From Methylobacter psychrophilus (GTDB taxonomy: Bacteria; Pseudomonadota; Gammaproteobacteria; Methylococcales; Methylomonadaceae): DNA of 64,000 bases. Position numbers and translations under genes: made by a program. Under the pieces are notes generated by a model. The model saw only the letters and a list, made by a program, of their open reading frames with translations. It was not told where the DNA came from and did no database searches. Of the stretch, positions 17,479 through 25,409 are shown piece by piece. The first letter of the stretch is position 1. Each line of letters opens with the position of its first letter. The DNA is taken from NCBI RefSeq assembly GCF_025583945.1, contig NZ_JAOEGU010000007.1, positions 1 through 64,000 of the forward strand, in the 5' to 3' direction.

Positions 17479-18590
17479 ATGCCTTGATTCCCGTTACCAT
17501 CGTCACCGGTTTTCTGGGTTCAGGTAAAACGACCTTGCTGAGTAACCTGATTAAAGTCAGACAGAACAGACGCCTCGCATTGCTGATCAATGAATTTGGT
17601 GAAGTTGCCATCGACGGCGCGCTAATGCGTGACAGCGCTGATGGCAATGAGCACATTCGGATTCACGATTTTGCACACGGCCTGATTGCATACAGTGATG
17701 ATGACCTTTTTGTTCCTACCTTGCTAGCCATTGCAGAACGCCGTGCGCAGGTCGATCATGTCTTGATTGAAACATCTGGCCTGGCCTTGCCCTCAGCGGT
17801 TATGGAATTATTGCAAACGCCCGAACTGGCGGTAAGCTTCATTCTTGATGCAACGTTAGCCGTGGTTGATACCCCGTTATTGCTGGCCGATGAATTCGAT
17901 GACTGCCAAATGATGTCTAATCCGCAAGTTGCCGTAGCAACCCTTTTTAAACAGCAACTCGAATACGCCGATGTTGTGGTATTAAATAAAATCGATAGGC
18001 TGGATGAAGATGATTTGCTGACTGCTGAAACGCGCATCCGTGAAAGGGCTCCCAATGTACGCTTTCTGGAATTGGCTTATCAGGCAAAACTGGATACTCG
18101 TCTGGCCTTGGGATTGCGCCTGCATCAGCCGACGTTGTTAACGCATAACCACCGTTTTACGCCGATAGTCTCCATGTCTGGCGACAATACCAAACTTTTA
18201 AGCAATCATGGCTTGGTTGACGGTCATGCACATTCCGGTCTGGTTAGCCACAGTCATGGTCTGGCGACGCATAAACATTTTCATGAACAGGATTCCGGCT
18301 GGTTGTCGTTCGTGCTGCGCAGTCCGGACCCGCAACAACCGGAAGCACTTAAAATGGCACTAACGGAAACGGCCAAGGCGGAACCGGTTTTACGCGTCAA
18401 AGGTTTTATACTGGCAGAAAATCCGAAGGATGCGCTGCTCGTGCAAGGCGTGCGTACTCGCATGGTCATCAGCCGTTATGCCGCAAAAAAATCAGCGCAA
18501 GTCTCCGAAATTGTTTTTATCGGTTATCATCTCAATCGTAACAAGGTAGCAGAACTCTTATCACAATTGACAGCAACGCAATGGCAATAA
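17475..18590 (+). CDS. CobW-like G3E GTPase without the CxCC motif
   Basis: A 371-aa P-loop GTPase. Walker A is GFLGSGKTT (residues 12-20), then NEFGEVAIDG, Walker B HVLIETSGLALPSAV and the guanine motif NKID. CobW proteins are metallochaperones proposed to deliver Co(II) to CobN. The canonical GCxCC metal site expected just before the DDLFVPTL segment is replaced by DFAHGLIAYSDDD, with no cysteine. A histidine-rich loop (GHAHSGLVSHSHGLATHKHFH) near residues 254-275 may substitute. The start at 17475 overlaps the cobJ-cobK stop; an in-frame ATG at 17460 is also possible. Confidence 0.85.
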   Translation: MNALIPVTIVTGFLGSGKTTLLSNLIKVRQNRRLALLINEFGEVAIDGALMRDSADGNEHIRIHDFAHGLIAYSDDDLFVPTLLAIAERRAQVDHVLIETSGLALPSAVMELLQTPELAVSFILDATLAVVDTPLLLADEFDDCQMMSNPQVAVATLFKQQLEYADVVVLNKIDRLDEDDLLTAETRIRERAPNVRFLELAYQAKLDTRLALGLRLHQPTLLTHNHRFTPIVSMSGDNTKLLSNHGLVDGHAHSGLVSHSHGLATHKHFHEQDSGWLSFVLRSPDPQQPEALKMALTETAKAEPVLRVKGFILAENPKDALLVQGVRTRMVISRYAAKKSAQVSEIVFIGYHLNRNKVAELLSQLTATQWQ

Positions 18591-19909
18591 AACGACTTAT
18601 AGTGAAGCCTTCTAACTCGCAATCATGTCATTGCCCTGCGTTATTGATTACAGCACCTGGCTCAAACCATGGAAAAACCACGATTACTGCCGCTCTAGCT
18701 CGCTACCATGTCAATCAAGGCCGTAAAGTAAGAGTATTTAAAATCGGCCCTGATTTTCTTGATCCTATGATATTGGAACACGCAAGTGGTTTGCCGGTTT
18801 ATCAATTAGATCTCTGGATGTTAGGTAAAGCTGAATGCCAACGCCTATTATACGAAGCAGCACTAGAGGCAGATTTAATCTTGATTGAAGGTGTTATGGG
18901 CTTGTTTGATGGAGATCCCTGTAGTGCCGATATTGCTGAACACTTCTCGCTGCCAATATTAGCCGTAATTGATGCCACAGGAACAGCACAAACCTTCGGT
19001 GCTATTGCCTTCGGGCTGGCTAACTTTCGGAAAAATTTAAATTTCGCCGGGGTTTTAGCCAATAACGTTGCCAGTGATCGACATACTGAAATGATCATGC
19101 AAGGCATGCCGTCCACTATTCGTTATTTGGGTGGTATGCCGCGCGATAAGCAATTTGTTTTGCCCGAACGGCATTTGGGACTGGTGCAAGCTGATGAAAT
19201 TAGCGATATTGAAATGCGCATATCTGCAGCAGCTACGGCTATTGGTTTGACAAAGTTGGCAGCCTTACCAAAAGCAGTTGCATTTTCTCAGCCTGAATCA
19301 AACTTACTACCAAAGTTGCTCTCAGATGTGCGTATCGGTATTGCTCGTGATAATGCTTTCTCATTTATTTACCCAGCCAATTTGGATTTGCTAATAGGAA
19401 TGGGGGCGACTCTAAAATTTTTTTCTCCGCTTACAGACAGTAAACTTCCAGACGTTGATAGCCTTTATTTGCCAGGTGGTTATCCAGAGCTACACTTGTT
19501 AGCCTTGCAAAATAATCTAGCAATGAAGTTGGCGTTACAAGAACACTTTCGGCAAGGCAAACCGATTTACGCTGAATGCGGAGGACTACTGTATTTACTA
19601 GAATCGATCACTAATAAAGCCGGTGAATATGGACATATGGTTGGTTTAATGTCTGGAAGCGCGGTCATGCAAAACCGTTTGCAAGGCTTGGGTTATCAGT
19701 CCGCACCGATGCCGGGGGGAGTAATACGCGGTCACACTTTTCACCATTCGTTAATTGAAACTCCGATTCATCCTATTGCTCAGGGGGAACGCTTATACAA
19801 TACCTCTTCAGGTGAAAGCATTTTTCAGCTAAAAAGATTAACGGCCAGCTATCTCCATTGTTACTTTGCGTCTAATGCAATTGCTGTCGCACAGTTATTC
19901 ATCAATTAA
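18581..19909 (+). CDS. cbiA: cobyrinate a,c-diamide synthase
   Basis: A 442-aa amidotransferase of the CobB/CbiA family. The N-terminal ATPase part has the P-loop APGSNHGKTTITAAL near residue 25, FKIGPDFLDPMIL and LIEGVMGLFDG. The C-terminal glutaminase part has LYLPGGYPELH and the nucleophile segment YAECGGLLYLLES, and ends with GHTFHHS and SYLHCYFAS. It amidates the a and c side chains of (hydrogeno/cob)yrinate with glutamine. It overlaps the cobW-like gene by 10 bp but is noticeably more AT-rich than the genes before it. Confidence 0.94.
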   Translation: MAIKRLIVKPSNSQSCHCPALLITAPGSNHGKTTITAALARYHVNQGRKVRVFKIGPDFLDPMILEHASGLPVYQLDLWMLGKAECQRLLYEAALEADLILIEGVMGLFDGDPCSADIAEHFSLPILAVIDATGTAQTFGAIAFGLANFRKNLNFAGVLANNVASDRHTEMIMQGMPSTIRYLGGMPRDKQFVLPERHLGLVQADEISDIEMRISAAATAIGLTKLAALPKAVAFSQPESNLLPKLLSDVRIGIARDNAFSFIYPANLDLLIGMGATLKFFSPLTDSKLPDVDSLYLPGGYPELHLLALQNNLAMKLALQEHFRQGKPIYAECGGLLYLLESITNKAGEYGHMVGLMSGSAVMQNRLQGLGYQSAPMPGGVIRGHTFHHSLIETPIHPIAQGERLYNTSSGESIFQLKRLTASYLHCYFASNAIAVAQLFIN

Positions 19910-19932
19910 AATATCACGAACTAAAACTAATT

Positions 19933-20025
19933 ATGGACCACGGCGGTAATATTTATCGGTTTGCGCAGCATATTGGCTGTCTTCCAGAGCAGGTTATAGA
20001 CTTTTCTGCCAACATCAATCCATTT
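19933..20025 (+). pseudogene. cobC: 5' fragment of cobC (threonine-phosphate decarboxylase-like)
   Basis: The first 30 codons read MDHGGNIYRFAQHIGC and VIDFSANINP, the N-terminal signature of the PLP-dependent CobC/CobD family that makes the aminopropanol linker. Just after NINP, where the catalytic domain should begin, the sequence becomes a palindromic repeat that runs to a TGA at 20071-20073. The rest of the gene is missing from this place. It lies 23 bp after cbiA, the usual operon position, so this is a recent loss by deletion or insertion. Confidence 0.85.
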
Positions 20026-20076
20026 CATCCCTTGAAGGGATGGTATCCGTTAGCATTGAAATTATTTATCTGAAAG
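20026..20076 (-). repeat. half copy (copy C) of the 106-bp MITE-like element
   Basis: Reads, on the minus strand, CTTTCAGATAAATAATTTC, then AATGCTAACGG, then the central ATACCATCCCTTCAAGGGATG. It matches the left half of the complete copies at 42447 and 49551 and stops at the central palindrome. It sits exactly at the junction between the cobC fragment and a HAD phosphatase fragment. Confidence 0.85.
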
Positions 20077-20440
20077 TTTATATGTTGCTTCAAGTAGCCC
20101 AAGAGTAAAAATTGAGAATAGCCTTCGAATTACAGGACTATTACCATATTTTTCAGAATCGCAAATTTTTAGTTCATACGAAATAGGACATTGGAAGCCT
20201 GATCCACGTATCTATTTAGAGGTTGCCCGAGAAATTAAGGTAGAACCACGCCTGTGTTCCGTTGTTGAAGATAGCTTGCCTGGCATTAAAGCGGGTATTG
20301 GGGCCGGAATGAAAACGTTCGCATTTGGAAACGCGAGTCGTCTAACTGAAGAATTTAGTCAAGCCATTGCGATAGGACACCTGAGAGAACTCGAACCACT
20401 CTTCACGCAAGGTGATGCTAACTTGGCTATTTTTAGGTGA
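20075..20440 (+). pseudogene. 3' fragment of a HAD-family phosphatase
   Basis: The frame is open to the TGA at 20438-20440. It begins LYVASSSPRVKIENSL (HAD motif II, SSS) and continues GHWKPDPRIYLEVA (motif III, KPDP) and SVVEDSLPGIKAG (motif IV, VEDS). These are the C-terminal motifs of the HAD-IA group (beta-phosphoglucomutase/phosphoglycolate phosphatase type). Motif I (DxDxT) and the cap domain are missing because the gene is cut by the repeat at 20026-20076. It is probably not functional. Confidence 0.85.
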
Positions 20441-20569
20441 GTTTAAACAACATAACTTAGAACGAACACTTTTGGGGGTTCTTCCACAGGCCCCCTAAAA
20501 GCAACCTTAGACAACCCTGATTTTTGGCGATTAAGTCATTTATTATCTAACAAACCCAACGAGGTATTT

Positions 20570-20794
20570 ATGAAAATATTAGACTGCATCAATCGCTTAC
20601 AAGCACTTTATATCAAATCAAAACCGGCCGAGGTTGTATTCAACAGTTTATTAACGGATGTTCTTAATTTGACTGATAGCCAATTCGGTTTTATCCAAGA
20701 GTTAAAATATGATGAAACCGGCGGCCAATACCTGCAAGCCTTGGTGATGACTAATATTACCTGGGATGATGCCAGTCGGCGTTTTTGGGGTTAA
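20570..20794 (+). pseudogene. N-terminal fragment of a GAF-domain signalling protein
   Basis: A 74-aa reading frame: VVFNSLLTDVLNLTDSQFGFIQEL and YLQALVMTNITWDDASRRFW match the first half of GAF domains found at the N-terminus of bacterial sensor kinases and cyclic-di-GMP proteins. The frame ends at a TAA in the middle of the domain and no continuation is seen in any frame downstream. It has a fair ribosome binding site (CAACGAGG), so a short peptide could still be made. It is most likely a remnant in a decayed region. Confidence 0.6.
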
Positions 20795-21145
20795 TTAACC
20801 CCACTTTGAAAAGTGACAGGCAGTATGCTGGATTTGAAAATCATCTTCAGAACCCGAAAATACACGCAGCGGATTATCAATTCGCTGAGTAAAAATGATA
20901 ACATATTTTTAATTGACGACGATATCTTCCAAGCCGCATAAATTGGCAGGATTCATGCCAGAGCAGCTTAAATTTTGGCGAAGGTAGTTATTAGCACCCT
21001 AATTTAATTAATATCCCATAAACATTTTTTCAGATGATTATATGACAACAAATCTCTTAACGGGGTATTTACCCCGAATGCCGTGTCAATCCCAACTGAC
21101 TATGTCAGGATAGCGGGACTTTTCGTATCGTTGGACTTTAAATCC
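20795..21145. other. gene-poor gap between the GAF fragment and luxR
   Basis: No convincing gene. A 38-codon frame at 20826-20942 (starts MLDLKIIFRTRKY) has no recognised similarity. A tight palindrome (CGGGGTA at 21061-21067, TACCCCG at 21070-21076) could mark the end of the minus-strand luxR transcript. The rest is AT-rich and appears decayed. Confidence 0.5.
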
Positions 21146-21856
21146 CTAAATCAGCCCCAACACCACCGCTTGTACGGTAGCGGCCGTTTTATTCGCGGCA
21201 TTGAGCTTAGTCAACACATTATTAATATGAAAATGCACAGTACGCTCACTAAGAATCAGAATATCTGCTATTTCTCCGGCAGTTTTGCCATCTGCCGTCC
21301 AGCGTAGCACTTCTTTTTCCCGTTCAGTAAGTTTAATGTTCAAATCCATCGTTAACTTAGGTGCCATAAAAGCATAAAAACCCGCATAAGCTAACTGTGT
21401 TAGCCAAGATAAGGCCGGAGTTTTTTCTGTCAACTCGTTGGCGCTAATAGATTCAAGTGTCCTTGCCAAACTGAAGACCCCTATAAATCTTTGCGTATTG
21501 TAATGAGCCTGAGACCAGCCATAGCCTATACCATGTGCCAGTGCCTCCTCCCCAAAAGGTGATTTGAATTGTTCAACAGACCACCTAAGTGGTGAGGTTG
21601 AACACAAAGCATGCAGCATAATTGGGTCTTGGTAAATATAATTGTTTGCTTGATAATTCTGTTGCCAAACGACAGGATAATTACTCATTAACAGTGCCTT
21701 AGGCGCGGTCAACGGATACGGCGCGCGCAAAACAAAAGAGCAATGGTCAAAACCCAACAGCTTAGCCGCTTTAACTAAATGTTGTAATAACTCGTGCTGA
21801 TTTTGAGTGGTTAATAAGGACTGCCATTGCTCATCCAGCCAAGGTTGTATTTTCAT
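21146..21856 (-). CDS. luxR: LuxR-family acyl-homoserine-lactone receptor
   Basis: A 236-aa transcription factor. The N-terminal half is an autoinducer-binding domain with the six landmark residues at TraR-like spacing: W64, Y68, D77, P78, W92 and the glycine near 111-113. The C-terminal half (about 175-230) is the LuxR helix-turn-helix: LTEREKEVLRWTADGKTAGEIA and TVHFHINNVLTKLNA. It is transcribed divergently from the rsaM-like and luxI genes across a 194-bp region that holds a lux-box-like palindrome. This arrangement and the intact ligand residues point to a canonical AHL receptor, similar in context to the MbaR/MbaI system of methanotrophs. The ligand cannot be read from the sequence. Confidence 0.92.
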   Translation of the reverse strand: MKIQPWLDEQWQSLLTTQNQHELLQHLVKAAKLLGFDHCSFVLRAPYPLTAPKALLMSNYPVVWQQNYQANNYIYQDPIMLHALCSTSPLRWSVEQFKSPFGEEALAHGIGYGWSQAHYNTQRFIGVFSLARTLESISANELTEKTPALSWLTQLAYAGFYAFMAPKLTMDLNIKLTEREKEVLRWTADGKTAGEIADILILSERTVHFHINNVLTKLNAANKTAATVQAVVLGLI

Positions 21857-21988
21857 ATTCTAAAACTATTAGCTGCCAAAGTTCACAATACGTTTATTGT
21901 TGATAACGGTCTAAGCTATATTGGAAATTATTATTCTTGCCCCTAAAAACAGCACTTTATATCCAAAAACCAAGCTCAAGTTTGAATA

Positions 21989-22009
21989 GTGTAATATACA
22001 ACATTACAC
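21989..22009. promoter_or_regulatory. lux-box-like palindrome upstream of rsaM-luxI
   Basis: A perfect inverted repeat, GTGTAAT - 7 bp - ATTACAC, centred about 52 bp before the rsaM start codon. Its size and placement in the luxR-rsaM divergent region fit an operator for the neighbouring LuxR-type protein. Binding is inferred from location and symmetry only. Confidence 0.7.
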
Positions 22010-22050
22010 ACATTCTTGTTCTCACCACTAATTACTCGGTAACTCTATAA

Positions 22051-22482
22051 ATGAGAAACAATAACCTTATTTTAAATAAAGGACACCAACCATTCACACC
22101 GATACTTTCAACAGATGGATATATTCGATTAACCTTGGCGCAATTGACATGTCTGCAATTACATCATCTACACTCAAACCTTTACACCGAACACATCCTA
22201 AATGTGTGCAGTGCAACCAGTCTCACTGAGATTAAAGGATATACCGAATGGGTTAGCCAATCCCAACCTAGCATCTCCGTAGGCTGGGATTGGCTAGTGG
22301 ATTACCGGATAGGTGCGACAGACTATAGCATGGACGGGCAACCATTTAGCAATATCTTGTTGCGAAATAACCAGCAGCATGACTTAAGCGAAGAAGAAAG
22401 CCTGACTATAATTGGCCTCTGGTTAAACACCCTAAATTGGCAAGAAGAAATATTTAACTATATCCAATCAAAATATTCATAA
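22051..22482 (+). CDS. RsaM-like quorum-sensing modulator (DUF4902 type)
   Basis: A 143-aa soluble protein between luxR and luxI. The segment IKGYTEWVSQSQPSISVGWDWLVD near residues 68-90 fits the conserved core of the RsaM/DUF4902 family, small proteins encoded between luxR and luxI in Burkholderia, Acinetobacter and Pseudomonas fuscovaginae that dampen AHL production. The position here is identical. RsaM proteins have no known enzymatic activity and act on AHL homeostasis in an unclear way. The family assignment rests on the TEW and GWDW motifs plus context. Confidence 0.72.
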   Translation: MRNNNLILNKGHQPFTPILSTDGYIRLTLAQLTCLQLHHLHSNLYTEHILNVCSATSLTEIKGYTEWVSQSQPSISVGWDWLVDYRIGATDYSMDGQPFSNILLRNNQQHDLSEEESLTIIGLWLNTLNWQEEIFNYIQSKYS

Positions 22483-22626
22483 CTACCTGTTATTTTTGAC
22501 AGCTATCTAACAAAAAAAGATTGCCCTTTAATACCCCATTGTTGTCATGATGGGGTATTACATGAATATTATTGTAGGATCTGCAACCAAACTTACTAAA
22601 GAAGTTATCGTCAGCCTTGCAAATTA
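22481..22626 (+). repeat. luxI leader block, copy 1 of an inverted duplication
   Basis: From AACTACCTGT after the rsaM stop to about luxI codon 22, the sequence matches base by base, with scattered substitutions, the reverse complement of 25344-25491. Shared landmarks are TTGACAGCTATCTAAC, the CTTTAATA before CCCCAT, ATGGGG before the start codon, and the codons for MNII and TKLTKEVI. Confidence 0.9.
22529..22560 (+). promoter_or_regulatory. hairpin abutting the luxI start codon
   Basis: TAATACCCCAT (22529-22539) pairs perfectly with ATGGGGTATTA (22550-22560) over an 10-nt loop. The right arm ends one base before the luxI ATG at 22562 and contains the only purine-rich GGGG that could serve as ribosome binding site. 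An mRNA fold would therefore mask initiation. A 6-bp core of the same stem is kept in the duplicated leader at 25416-25437. Confidence 0.7.
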
Positions 22627-23146
22627 CCGATACAAAGTTTTCGTTGAACAGTTGGGTTGGAATTTAGGGACGCCAGAAGGCATAGAACTGGATCAATTTG
22701 ACCGACCAGATACGCTCTATGTCGTCGCCAGAAATCAACAGAAAGACATCATTGGCTGCGCTCGCTTGCTGCCTACTACCCGACCCTACCTACTAGAAGA
22801 AGTTTTTCCCGAATTACTCAATGGTCTACCACCCCCAAAGTCAAACGAGATCTGGGAGCTTTCCCGTTTCGCTGCCGTGGACTTTAGCCCCGTCAAAACA
22901 CACCCACTGAGACTTATCAATAGCTCAACTAGCAACGGGAAAATATCATCTACCGTTACACTGAATATTTTATCAACCGTCATGCAAACGGCCAAGGAAC
23001 AGGGCGCAAAACGCTTACTGTTAGTGTCTTACACAGGTGCTGAGCGGATAGTTCGCCGTGCTGGGTATCACATCCATCGCGCAGGTGCGCCGAAGCTAGA
23101 TGATGGAAAATGGATTATAGCTTGCTGGGTTGAAATTCCCGATTAA
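22562..23146 (+). CDS. luxI: LuxI-family acyl-homoserine-lactone synthase
   Basis: A 194-aa autoinducer synthase that makes an AHL from SAM and an acyl-ACP. The family invariant residues are all present at the expected spacing: R23, F27, W33 (RYKVFVEQLGW), E42, D44, D47 (IELDQFD), R68 (CARLLPT), E99 and R102 (WELSRFA). The start at 22562 (MNIIVGS) is chosen over an upstream in-frame ATG at 22547 because the latter lies in the hairpin loop and adds five unrelated residues. Residue 143 region (TVTLNILSTV) may influence acyl-chain choice, but chain length is not predictable here. It follows the rsaM-like gene after 79 bp. Confidence 0.94.
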   Translation: MNIIVGSATKLTKEVIVSLANYRYKVFVEQLGWNLGTPEGIELDQFDRPDTLYVVARNQQKDIIGCARLLPTTRPYLLEEVFPELLNGLPPPKSNEIWELSRFAAVDFSPVKTHPLRLINSSTSNGKISSTVTLNILSTVMQTAKEQGAKRLLLVSYTGAERIVRRAGYHIHRAGAPKLDDGKWIIACWVEIPD

Positions 23147-23231
23147 AGGCCGGACAGGATAGTTGATGTTGGACAAATTAAGTAAATTTTATTTAAACGG
23201 CACGTTTAGTACCATTTTTCGTGAGGATTTC

Positions 23232-24140
23232 ATGACTAATTTAGAGCTTTTAATGAGGGTACTGTTTTTAGTTGCAATTGCGGTTCTTGGTTTAGGCGTT
23301 GGGAAAAAATTTAGTATTAGCCATAAGGAAATATCAACGTTACTGGTTTACGTCATATCGCCTGCTGTAATATTCGTATCGGTACTACAAGCGCCAGATG
23401 GAAGAAATTATCTATTTTATACTTTCGGTGCTTTTATAATTTGTTGCATGATGGCAACTATTGCGCTGCAACTGGGACGATTATTGTGGCGTGACAGCAC
23501 AACAAATCTTTTTGCTTTTGCAGGAGGTACTGGAAATACAGGCTATTTTGGGTTACCTTTGGCTTTAGATTTATTTGATGCTAAAGGAGCTGCGATTGCA
23601 GTATTTATCATTTTAGGAGTTAATTTATACGAGTTTTCGTACGGTTATTATCTGACGTCACGTGGTAGTTACACCGTTTCGCAAAGTGTTAAAAAAATCG
23701 TTGGTATGCCGGTTTTATATGCGTTTGTCCTTGCTATGGGATTGCGTATGTTGGAAGTACATTTGCATCCTGTTATTTTGAGCGGGCTATCCAATTTTAA
23801 GGGAGCATACAGCGTACTGGGCATGATGGTTATTGGTTTGACCATGGCAAGGTTTAAAAAATTAGAAGTCGATTGGCGGTTTTTAAGTGCTGCTTTGGGT
23901 TGGAAATATGTGGCTTGGCCATCTCTTGCTTTTTTGGTGCTTCATTTGTTTTCAGCCAAAATGGATAATGTGGAACAATCTATTATATTATTGATGGCTT
24001 GTGTACCGATGGCTGGTAATACCGTTGTCATTGCAAATGACTTAAATATTCACCCTGAAAAAGCAGCGACAGCTGTGATGGCGAGTACGCTTTTAGCGAT
24101 TGCAGTTGTTCCTTTAGTTCTGGCCTTTTTAAAGGCTTAG
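23232..24140 (+). CDS. AEC-family (auxin efflux carrier-like) transporter
   Basis: A 302-aa membrane protein with about ten hydrophobic segments arranged in two sets of five, as in the AEC/BART superfamily of small-molecule exporters. The crossover motif is visible in GGTGNTGYFGLPLALDLF in the first half and MACVPMAGNTVVIANDL in the second half. The start at 23232 is favoured by a GAGGA ribosome binding site; a longer frame from 23163 would begin with a non-conserved, poorly hydrophobic stretch. It lies 85 bp after luxI in the same direction and could be co-transcribed. Substrate unknown: AEC members export organic acids, amino-acid derivatives or signalling molecules. Confidence 0.85.
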   Translation: MTNLELLMRVLFLVAIAVLGLGVGKKFSISHKEISTLLVYVISPAVIFVSVLQAPDGRNYLFYTFGAFIICCMMATIALQLGRLLWRDSTTNLFAFAGGTGNTGYFGLPLALDLFDAKGAAIAVFIILGVNLYEFSYGYYLTSRGSYTVSQSVKKIVGMPVLYAFVLAMGLRMLEVHLHPVILSGLSNFKGAYSVLGMMVIGLTMARFKKLEVDWRFLSAALGWKYVAWPSLAFLVLHLFSAKMDNVEQSIILLMACVPMAGNTVVIANDLNIHPEKAATAVMASTLLAIAVVPLVLAFLKA

Positions 24141-24335
24141 GAATAATTGGGGGCAGAGGTGCGCAGAGTTCTGAGTGTTTTCCAATAGTTAAAAATGGCA
24201 TTGTTGAATAAATACAAAGGTTCTGTCGCCAGAAAATCTTCGTGTTTTTTTGTAATTTCGGATGTATCGATGATCAAATATCATAAAGACATAGATATAA
24301 CCGCGTTGGCGGGTTTAAAAAATAAAATTTGAGCG

Positions 24336-25409
24336 TCAAAAAGCAGGGGTTACTACCTGGGTTTCAGGGCATGCTGGATTTAGGTTTAAATTAATAATTT
24401 CACCAACATTAACTTTTCTAGAACCATAGCAACGTTGAAGCCAACGTTTACCTTTTATTTCACCGCGTCCGTGTAAGCAGCGAAAGTTGTTGAATATGAG
24501 TAAATCACCAGGTCTCCACGAGTGCGCGATTACATTTGATTCTGCGGCATTAATAAACTCTTTTAGGGATATTTTTGCAGCCAACGTTTTCGGTTCACAA
24601 CTATGAGTAGCAACCTTCATTTCCCATAATCCATCAACTTTATCCAAAATTGATCCCAATGAATTTGCTTCATCACCCACATCGAATGTGTTTGGTGGAA
24701 CATGAAAAAAATTTGGGTCTGACAGCATTTCTAGTGATTTAGGTTCCAATTCTGACAATATGCTATTTATTGTTACCAACCTTGTATCTGTATTTTCTTC
24801 ATCTATTAAACATAACAAGGATAAAGTTTCTGGTCGAATGTCTCGTGACAAATATGCCCCATCAGCATGCATCATAAACTCAACCATACCGTTACTTGAG
24901 GCAGTTTCTTCTTTTCCTGTGACGGGCGTTATTTCGTGAACTAAAGCACCATTTTTTTCTTGTTTAAAACCATAAGGATTAAAGCCTATGGCGTGAGTTA
25001 CTCCCAGTAATACTGATTCAGAAATAAATGACTTATTTTTTGGTCTACTGATTGATGTAGGTAGTTCATTCAAGCCATCATCAACAGGACAGCCCCGAAT
25101 TACCACATATCCTTTGCCATTTCTTAACTCTTTTGTTATTAATTTTAGATCGCCAAGATATTTTCCTGCTATCATCGAAACCTCATCAACAAGTAATTCA
25201 ATATCACTAGCACTTTTGATTTGTTGGGTTAAATTGCACAATTCTTTTTTCCAATGATTTTTTTGCTCTACGCTCACTTCTACGCTTATATTTACCCCAT
25301 TGCTTTTTATTGGCGTTACTGAATAAATCAGTTTTTCAACTACGTCATTTGTAAAACCGTCGATAACTTCTTTGGTAAGTTTGGTTAAAGGTCCTGCAAT
25401 AATATTCAT
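24336..25409 (-). CDS. Fe(II)/2-oxoglutarate oxygenase of the clavaminate synthase-like group, with a LuxI-derived N-terminus
   Basis: A 357-aa TauD/clavaminate-synthase-like oxygenase. The iron ligands are H181 and D183 in MMHADGAY and the distal H313 in CLHGRGE; R326 in RWLQRCYG should bind 2-oxoglutarate. RPETLSLLCL after the HxD motif resembles the AsnO/VioC amino-acid hydroxylase branch more than TauD. The substrate is not known. The first 16 residues (MNIIAGPLTKLTKEVI) are 13/16 identical to the luxI product start, and the leader is a copy of the luxI leader, so the gene appears to have been captured behind a duplicated quorum-sensing leader. The start at 25409 follows from this match. 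Convergent to the AEC transporter. Confidence 0.82.
   Translation of the reverse strand: MNIIAGPLTKLTKEVIDGFTNDVVEKLIYSVTPIKSNGVNISVEVSVEQKNHWKKELCNLTQQIKSASDIELLVDEVSMIAGKYLGDLKLITKELRNGKGYVVIRGCPVDDGLNELPTSISRPKNKSFISESVLLGVTHAIGFNPYGFKQEKNGALVHEITPVTGKEETASSNGMVEFMMHADGAYLSRDIRPETLSLLCLIDEENTDTRLVTINSILSELEPKSLEMLSDPNFFHVPPNTFDVGDEANSLGSILDKVDGLWEMKVATHSCEPKTLAAKISLKEFINAAESNVIAHSWRPGDLLIFNNFRCLHGRGEIKGKRWLQRCYGSRKVNVGEIINLNLNPACPETQVVTPAF

Noticed and set aside
20826-20942. 38-codon frame after the GAF fragment
   Set aside because: No ribosome binding site, no similarity and located in a decayed region.
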